A DNA stretch of 64,000 nt, taken from NCBI GenBank assembly GCA_018343915.1, contig JABRWF010000002.1, positions 3,658,001 through 3,722,000 of the forward strand. Direction: 5' to 3'. Each line of letters opens with the position of its first letter. The stretch's first letter is position 1. Origin of the DNA: Agroathelia rolfsii (lineage: Eukaryota > Basidiomycota > Agaricomycetes > Amylocorticiales > Amylocorticiaceae). Positions 57,539 through 64,000 of the stretch are shown here, one piece after another. The notes beneath the pieces were generated by a model. That model was not told the DNA's origin. It ran no database searches and saw only the letters and a list, made by a program, of their open reading frames with translations. The translations under genes and the position numbers were made by a program.

Positions 57539-59672
57539 ATGCGATACTCCATTCTATCTGTGGTCCTTGCAGCCATCACCCTGGCCAGTGCACATGAAGG
57601 CGGTTCTCATTTGGAGGTTGCCAGACATCTCCGTGAGCGCCAACAGGCCAACGGCGCATCGACTACCGCAACAGCTGTTGCTTCCTCGACCTCTGCGGGG
57701 ACGGTGACCACCACCACTGCAGCGGCGAGCATCACGTTCACACTCGAGTCTGTGAACCCGACGGCAGTGCCGCTGGCATCGATTGTGTCGAATGCAGTGT
57801 CTCAAGCGACGGTAGCGCTCTACTCGACCGCCGCAGCGGGTGCGACGCCGACGTGGGCGACGAATGCGCCTCCATTGCCCAGTTGTAAGATCTAATTTTT
57901 GGTTTTTATATCATCACATACGCTACGCTAGAAATAGGATCACTTGTCGCCTAGTATAGTCGCTATATATAAATCCTGCTTCTCTTCACATTTCTATTTA
58001 TTTGCTTACGTACCCTCGCATTGATTCACCCCAATTGCTCGTTTTCTCCTTAGTGTCGTCGATCGTGGTGTCTAATTACCCCGCATTGGACAAGCCGCCG
58101 CCTACGGACTCGCCAGAGGTACAGGCATGGATCCAAGAGGTGGCCAACTCGGGCGTGAGTATCCCAGACTTCACACCTACCGTCGCGGGTGGATGCCCTG
58201 CGAACCCGGGTGCGATTGCCAATGATACCGAGCGGTGCTGGTGGACGTGCGGAGGGTGCACGCGAGATACGGATATTACGACTTGTCCGGACAAGATGAC
58301 TTGGGGATTGACTTATGATGGTGCGTCTGTCGTCTATGTTTTATTTCAGGCTAGGCTGCTGATGCAAGCGCCGTTGTCTTTTTATATGCACGTATAGATG
58401 GGGTATGTCATTCCCGATTTTTTCATCACTATCACGGGATACTAATCACTAACTGTAAATGTCCCTTCACAGCCCGCCTTTTACACACCGAATCTCCTCC
58501 AATACCTTGATGAGCAGAACCTTAAATCGACGTTCTTTGTCGTTGGCTCACGCGCCCTCTCTAACCCGGCCACACTACAGCTCGAGTACATGGCTGGCCA
58601 CCAGATCGGTGTGCATACATGGAGCCATCCGTCGTTGACGACGTTGACTAATGAGGAGATCATTGCCGAACTCGGGTGGGGAAAGAAAATCATCAAGGAT
58701 GTTCTTGGTGTGACGCCTGTATGTCCCTGCAAGGGGGTTTCTGTTGACACTACCGCATTTTCTTTCCTCCTGATTTTCTCCCCTCATTATCTTTTAGAAC
58801 ACAATGAGACCACCTTATGGAGATATCGAGTAAGGTTATGTCTGCTTTTTGAGTTTTAGACGTTTTGCGAGACCAGGTTTTTTTTTTTTTTTGTATTTAG
58901 TGACCGTGTTCGTGCGATTTCAATAGCTATGGGCCTGACACCCGTTATTTGGACACGTATTAGTCCTGAGGCTACATTTGATACTGGCGGTAAGCCACGT
59001 CTTTTAAATTTATTGCTTGACCGCGTAATGATTGTAACCTCATTGCTTGTTAGACTTCGATGTAGCAGGTGGTACAGTGACTGTTCAACAGGTCCTGAAC
59101 AACTGGGAGGACATTATCGGCAACAGTTCAACTATTGATACAGGCTTCATCGTCCTTGAGCATGATCTTTACGAGCAGGTCAGTTGTTGTTTTTCTTGCT
59201 TGGAACATCAGCTAAATGACTTCTTTCTGCTACATAGACGGTCGATATTGCTACGGGTTACATCCTTCCTGATGCATTGGCCCATAATCCTTCGTTTACC
59301 ATTCAGCCCGTTATCACCTGCTTAAACATGCCGTTGGCCAATGCATATATTGAGTTGAACGACAACTCCACGAACCCACCACCCGCTTCGCGTAAGATTG
59401 TACTATTCTATTTACATCACAGGCCAAGTGTAACTCACGTATTTACTTTACATGATCTAGTGTCCTCAGACAGTCCTGCGTCCTCTGGCGCATCGGGTTC
59501 TACTCAGACCACCAAAGCTACGGGAAGCAGCAGTCCCAAGGCCTCGAGCAGCAGCAGCAATGACTCGCATAGCTCTAGCAGCTCCACAAGTTCCTCTGAT
59601 ACGACATTGTCGGTTCACGGTGGTGCTTTGTTGACTGGTCTTATGGCGATTGCTGGCGCTCTTGTTGTCTAA
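57539..59672 (+). CDS. GPI-anchored chitin deacetylase (CE4 polysaccharide deacetylase)
   Basis: It converts cell-wall chitin to chitosan at the surface. A signal peptide (MRYSILSVVLAAITLASA) is followed by a Ser/Thr/Ala-rich segment and a Cys-rich stretch (CWWTCGGCTRDTDITTCPDK). The CE4 motifs are complete: MTWGLTYDDGPAFYTPNLLQ (motif 1; the metal/catalytic Asp pair is created across a 60-100-nt intron), HQIGVHTWSHPSLTTL (metal histidines), TMRPPYGDIDDRVRAI (motif 3) and FIVLEHDLYEQTVDIA (motif 5). A Ser-rich stalk and the hydrophobic C-terminus LLTGLMAIAGALVV form a GPI signal. About eight introns. It closely follows basidiomycete Cda proteins in layout; with the GH72 enzyme it is the second wall-remodelling gene in the window. 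Confidence 0.93.
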
Positions 59673-60604
59673 TAGAGTGATATTTAAAGTAGTTTTTCCA
59701 ACTAATACCCCGCTCATTTTTCGATATTTTTGTGTTGTTGTTATTCGCTCCTTGCTATAGTGCTGCAGTATTTATATGTTCTTATTCACACTTACCATGT
59801 ATGGATGACGTTTATTTACAGATGGTAGAATATACGCGGCTAGTTATCGCTAGCCCCTGTCGTCGTCATAGAATGTGTTATCTAATGACGTTTCTTTATC
59901 AGCTGACTGTCATAAGACCCACGGTTTATCAATCCGATTGACAAACAGACTCCCTCTGCATTCTCTGTTCTCCAACACACTCTCGGTTTCAATGGTCAAA
60001 CTCCCAAAGGCACCGTTCTCTATCCGCGCAGCCCCTTTTCAGGGCATGAATCCGTCGTTCCTACTCTTTTCCTCTGGCCGGCATATGCACCGACGCCGAG
60101 CATGTATACACCGGAAGGCAGTGATACCGGGAGATGCGCGGCGCAGTAGCATGACACTGGTTCGACGCTAATTCAAGGGGGTAAAATAAAATAAAATAAT
60201 GCTAGTCAACAAATCATAGCCTTCTAGTGCTTGGCCCGGACCGGAAGGAACATGAATTGGACCCAATTCTTGCTAAGATTAATGCAATCAAAATGTATTC
60301 AGTTTTTGTGCGATAAAGAGCCGCTGACTTCCAGATATGGACAGGCAGTAACACGTGTTTGGTGGGAATGAGTGGGGTGCAGCTATAATTAAAACGGGGC
60401 GGTGGCTCGATTTACTGGGCCAAAACGTAAGCAATTTGGCCGGGATCCAGGCCAAATGCAAGAGCAACGACAGGAAGAGTGACATCAGCTCGTGGACACA
60501 CTGTTTATAGTCGCTGCCTGCTGCAGCTCCGTCATTCGTTTGATCTCTTCACTTCTAGTTCTCATACTACTCACCTCTATTTCCTCGCCCAGCGCCATTC
60601 AATA
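59673..60604. other. Intergenic region, no supported gene
   Basis: 932 bp between the chitin deacetylase and tricalbin genes. Frames at 59732-59941 and 59875-60171 have no family resemblance. An AAAATAAAAT stretch lies at about 60183-60197. CT-rich sequence before 60605 probably belongs to the tricalbin leader. Confidence 0.5.
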
Positions 60605-63600
60605 ATGGCTCACATCCTGGGCGACGTAGCACATCTCACTGGCATCCTGCATGAAGACCAGTCCAAAGGCGCAGCAGTCCACACGTTTGACCCTAATGCT
60701 TCTCCCGCTGAAAAGGCTGCCGCTGCCGGCAAGGCGCGAGACCAAATCAAGCCCATGCACTCGAAGGAGAATGGCGCTGGGCCCCTTGCAGATGGCGGAA
60801 AGGGTGTGTCGCTTTTGCTTTACGTTGTTCTCTCGCCGATGTCTCACTCGCTCCTCCAGAGGTTGCTGTCGACACCGGCCACTCGGACGTCATACCCACA
60901 ATCACCGTCTCAGATGCTGACAAGGCGGCCGTCGAGGAAGAACATGATCCTCTTGCCGCACCCCAGCCTCCGGGTGGGATGCCAGCTGGTCCTGCAGGTC
61001 CTATCCCAGACTGGTACAAGGTCGGATGGAAGGCCGTCGGGGGTCTCGATGCCCCAGCTGCAGAAGGCCAAGATAAGGAAAAGCTTCTTCTCGAGGAATT
61101 CCTCTCCGAGCAATATTACGGTCAATGGTATCACAATGCTGCTATTGTTGTTTTTGTGAGTAATCAATTTTGCGTGTGTTGTCTTCATCACGCATGTTTC
61201 TCATCAAGACGTCTTCCTTCTAGGCCGTTTTTGCCTCTCATTTCCTCACTCGTTTTGGATTCGGATGGGGCTGGCTTTTCATCGTGTTGGCAGTATGCAG
61301 CACATATTACGAACATTCATTGATGCGTGTCCGCCGCAATGCGCGCGACGATATCCAACGCGAGCTCGTCAAGACCGGCCTCGCCTCCGAGACCGAGTCC
61401 GCAGAATGGATGAACAATTTTCTTGATCGGTTCTGGCTTATTTACGAGCCCGTGCTCTCTGCCACGATTGTCAGCTCTGTGGACCAAATTCTGAGCGCGA
61501 GCACGCCTGCATTCCTCGACTCGCTTCGTCTGAGCAGCTTCACGCTTGGCACCAAGGCACCACGCATCGACCGCGTGCGCACGTTCCCCAAGACGGAAGA
61601 TGATATTGTGATGATGGACTGGGGTCTCTCCTTCACGCCCAACGACACCTCGGACATGACGTCGCGTGAGATCACGAAGAAAGTGAATCCCAAGATCGTG
61701 CTTGCTGTTAAGGTCGGAAGGGGTATTGCAACTGGCACGATGCCCATTCTGCTCGAGGACATCTCATTCACGGGCCTGATTCGTGTGCGCATGAAGCTCA
61801 TGACGAGCTTCCCCCATGTACAACTCGTTGACATCAGTTTCATGGAGAAGCCCGTGTTTGACTATGTGCTCAAGCCCGTCGGTGGTGACACGTTCGGTTT
61901 CGATATTGGAAATGTTCCTGGTCTTTCAGCGTTCATTCGTGATATGGTTCACGCTACTCTGGGTCCCATGATGTATAGCCCGAACGTGTTCACGCTTAAC
62001 TTGGAGCAGATGCTCTCCGGAACGCCATTGGATGCTGCTATTGGTGTCCTGCAAGTCACGGTGCAGTCCGCGCGCGGTATCTCGGTCACGAGGATTGGTG
62101 GTGGCTCGCCTGATCCATATGTTGCGCTCAGCATTAATGACAGGAATACTCTGGCCAAGACTCGGTTCAAGCATAACACGTGAGTTTTATGTCGGCGACT
62201 CTGTCTTTCCAGCTCTAATGTTATTTCCTCTTTCAGTCACAACCCTACCTGGATGGAGACCAAGTTCATCCTTCTCAACTCTCTCCACGAGCATCTGGTC
62301 CTCAGTGTCTTTGATTATAACGAGCACTTGAAGGACAGTATGTTGGGTTCCGCGACCTTTGACATGGCATTGTTGGAGCAGGACGCTACTCAAGAGGGAA
62401 TTGTTTCTCCCATTTTGAGGGATGGCAAGGAAAAGGGCAGCCTCCGATATGATGTCACTTATTACCCCGTCTTGAAGCCTCATATGGTCGATGGCAAGGA
62501 GGAGCTGCCTGAAACCAAAGTTGGCATCGTTCGCTTGACCATCCACCAAGCCAAGGATCTCGACGCGTCCAAGTCGCTCTCGGGTGATTTGAACCCATTC
62601 TCAAAGGTTATTCTCGGCAAGAATGTAATACACAAGACACCCATCTTCAAACACACCCTCAGTCCGGTATGGGAGTCCTCAACCGAATTCCTCTGCACGG
62701 ACAAGGCCTCCTCGGTCGTCACCATCCAGACCATCGACGACCGCGACTTCCTGAAGGATCCCGTTGTGGGTTACCTCTCCGTGCGGCTCACCGACCTGCT
62801 CGACCCCAAACAGCGCGAGGCCGGTCGAGACTGGTGGCCTCTCAGTGGCTGCAAGTCCGGCAAGGTGCGCATCTCGGCCGAGTGGAAGCCGCTTGCGCTT
62901 GCAGGCACCATGTCCGGTGCAGACGCGTACGCGCCACCAATCGGTGTCGTCCGTCTCTTACTCGACAAGGCACGGGACGTGAAGAACGTCGAGGCTGCCC
63001 TCGGCGGCAAGAGCGACCCGTACGTCCGCGTGCAGGTCAACAACATCACCAAGGGCCGCACGGAGGTAATCAACAACAACCTGAACCCGGTCTGGGATCA
63101 GATCATCTACATCCCTGTGCATTCGCTTAAGGAGAGCTTGGTGCTGGAGTGTATGGATTATCAGCATCTGACGAAGGACCGCTCGTTAGGGTACGTCGAG
63201 CTGCGCTTGGATGAGTTGGCGAAGCATAATCCGGAGGACGCCAAGTACCCGTATGCTCCGCTGGGCAAGAAGGAGGCCGTGGACCCCATTCGACTGGATA
63301 AGGGAAATGCGTACAAGGGCGAGCTGCACTATACGGCGGAGTTTATACCTGCTGTCGCGCTCCGTGGCCTCAGGTTCGATTCTGGACCGAACGAGATCGA
63401 GGACGCGGCGGGTGGCAATGAGGGCTCGGATAGTGAGGGCGGTATCGTACGTGGTGATAATGAGTCGGTCGCCAGTATGCCGCATGATGTTACGACGCAG
63501 AGGCCCGTAGGTGCGGATGAGACGCCGGCGACGACAGAGTCGAGTAATGCGCCATCTGAGGGTTCCCCTACGCCACCGAACGGTACTGCCGGGAGCGAGC

Positions 63601-64000
63601 AAGAGGAAGAGTCGGGCATTTCGATGTCTAGGGATGAGCTTTTGCGCGAGCGTGAGTTGACATGTCCTCCCCCTTTTTTTATTTATTCGTTGGCCGATTT
63701 ATATTTTGCAACAGAATCTGGTATCATTATCTTCAACGTACGCTCTGGACAGCTGGCCAAGAAGGCGCGCCTGGAAGTCCTGCTCGATGATGGCTACTGG
63801 CCTGCGTTTAGCACCGTGCGTGCCCGGAGTACCAAGGCGCAGTGGGACCATGTCGGCGAGGGCTTTATCAAAGAACTCGATTTCGGTCGTGTCTGGTTGC
63901 GGCTTAACGAGAGCGATGAGGGTGATAAAGATGATGTGATTGCAGAGTGGAAGGGCGACGCAAAAGCGTTCCTTGAGGAAACGATGGTTTGTGTTTCTTC
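60605..64000 (+). CDS. TCB-like: Tricalbin / extended synaptotagmin (SMP plus C2 domains), 3' end beyond window
   Basis: It tethers ER to plasma membrane and moves lipids. The start MAHILGDVAHLTGILHEDQS is followed by a disordered segment, then a hydrophobic hairpin (AVFASHFLTRFGFGWGWLFI, VLAVCSTYYEHSL). The SMP domain reads ESAEWMNNFLDRFWLIYEPV, LGTKAPRIDRVRTFP and FTGLIRVRMKLMTSFPHVQL. C2 domains follow: VTVQSARGISVTRIGGGSPD PYVALS; VGIVRLTIHQAKDLDASKSL; IGVVRLLLDKARDVKNVEAA, with GKSDPYVRVQV and NLNPVWDQIIYIPV. A Ser/Glu-rich linker leads into a fourth C2-like block (SGIIIFNVRSGQLAKKARLE). Aspartates typical of Ca2+ loops are present (SDPYV). Few introns (about 60805-60859, 61155-61224, 62180-62236, 63652-63715). 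The reading frame is open at the right edge. Confidence 0.92.

Noticed and set aside
1..64000. CRISPR arrays, operons, phage or bacterial defence systems
   Set aside because: No regularly spaced repeats, Shine-Dalgarno-linked gene runs or such families were seen; the window is eukaryotic.

Overview
This is a stretch of nuclear DNA from a filamentous fungus, most likely a basidiomycete of the Agaricomycetes. The evidence is the density of short (about 45-65 nt) introns in almost every gene, the fungal cell-wall and signalling gene set, a FunK1-type (fungal-specific kinase) relic and a hAT transposase of the kind common in mushrooms and relatives. Ceratobasidiaceae (Rhizoctonia-like) is a guess from the look of several families, not something the sequence proves. 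There are no operons, CRISPR arrays or bacterial features. I place 22 protein-coding genes (the last runs off the right edge; one is a transposase), one kinase pseudogene and one tRNA gene. Almost all gene models were assembled by hand from split reading frames, so exon borders are predictions from splice signals and family alignment.

Layout. 1-20 kb: prenylcysteine oxidase (+), an ammonium transporter (-), octanoyltransferase LipB (+), an unidentified glycine-zipper protein (+), acetoacetyl-CoA synthetase (+), COP9 signalosome subunit 6 (+), a GPI-anchored GH72 glucanosyltransferase (+) and an RRM/zinc-knuckle RNA-binding protein (+). 20-34 kb: a full-length ABCC transporter (-), divergent from an F-BAR/RhoGAP protein (+), then the mitochondrial F1-ATPase chaperone Atp11 (-) and the eRF1 methyltransferase Mtq2 (-). 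34-36 kb: an intron-bearing tRNA-Gln(CUG) and a Nudix hydrolase with a C-terminal membrane anchor.

36-50 kb is the accessory part: a hAT transposase gene that can be spliced into one open frame, a tRNA-like scrap just beyond it, NPL4 (-), about 2.8 kb of AT-rich DNA with no gene, a bZIP factor (+) and a decayed FunK1 kinase. 50-64 kb returns to conserved genes: a TMEM205-like membrane protein (+), U2 snRNP A' (-) head-to-head with the SAC1 phosphoinositide phosphatase (+), a SET/NAP histone chaperone (+), a chitin deacetylase (+) and the start of a tricalbin (+).

Functional themes are mostly housekeeping: the cell wall (GH72, chitin deacetylase), ER-membrane lipid signalling (SAC1 and tricalbin, which both act at ER membranes or contacts in yeast), ubiquitin and proteostasis (CSN6, NPL4), RNA processing (U2 A', RRM protein), mitochondria (LipB, Atp11) and nitrogen uptake. 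I do not see a clear new multi-gene system. The most interesting items are the glycine-zipper protein, the membrane-anchored Nudix enzyme, the apparently uninterrupted hAT transposase, the Glu-for-His ammonium transporter with GATA sites upstream, and the FunK1 relic.
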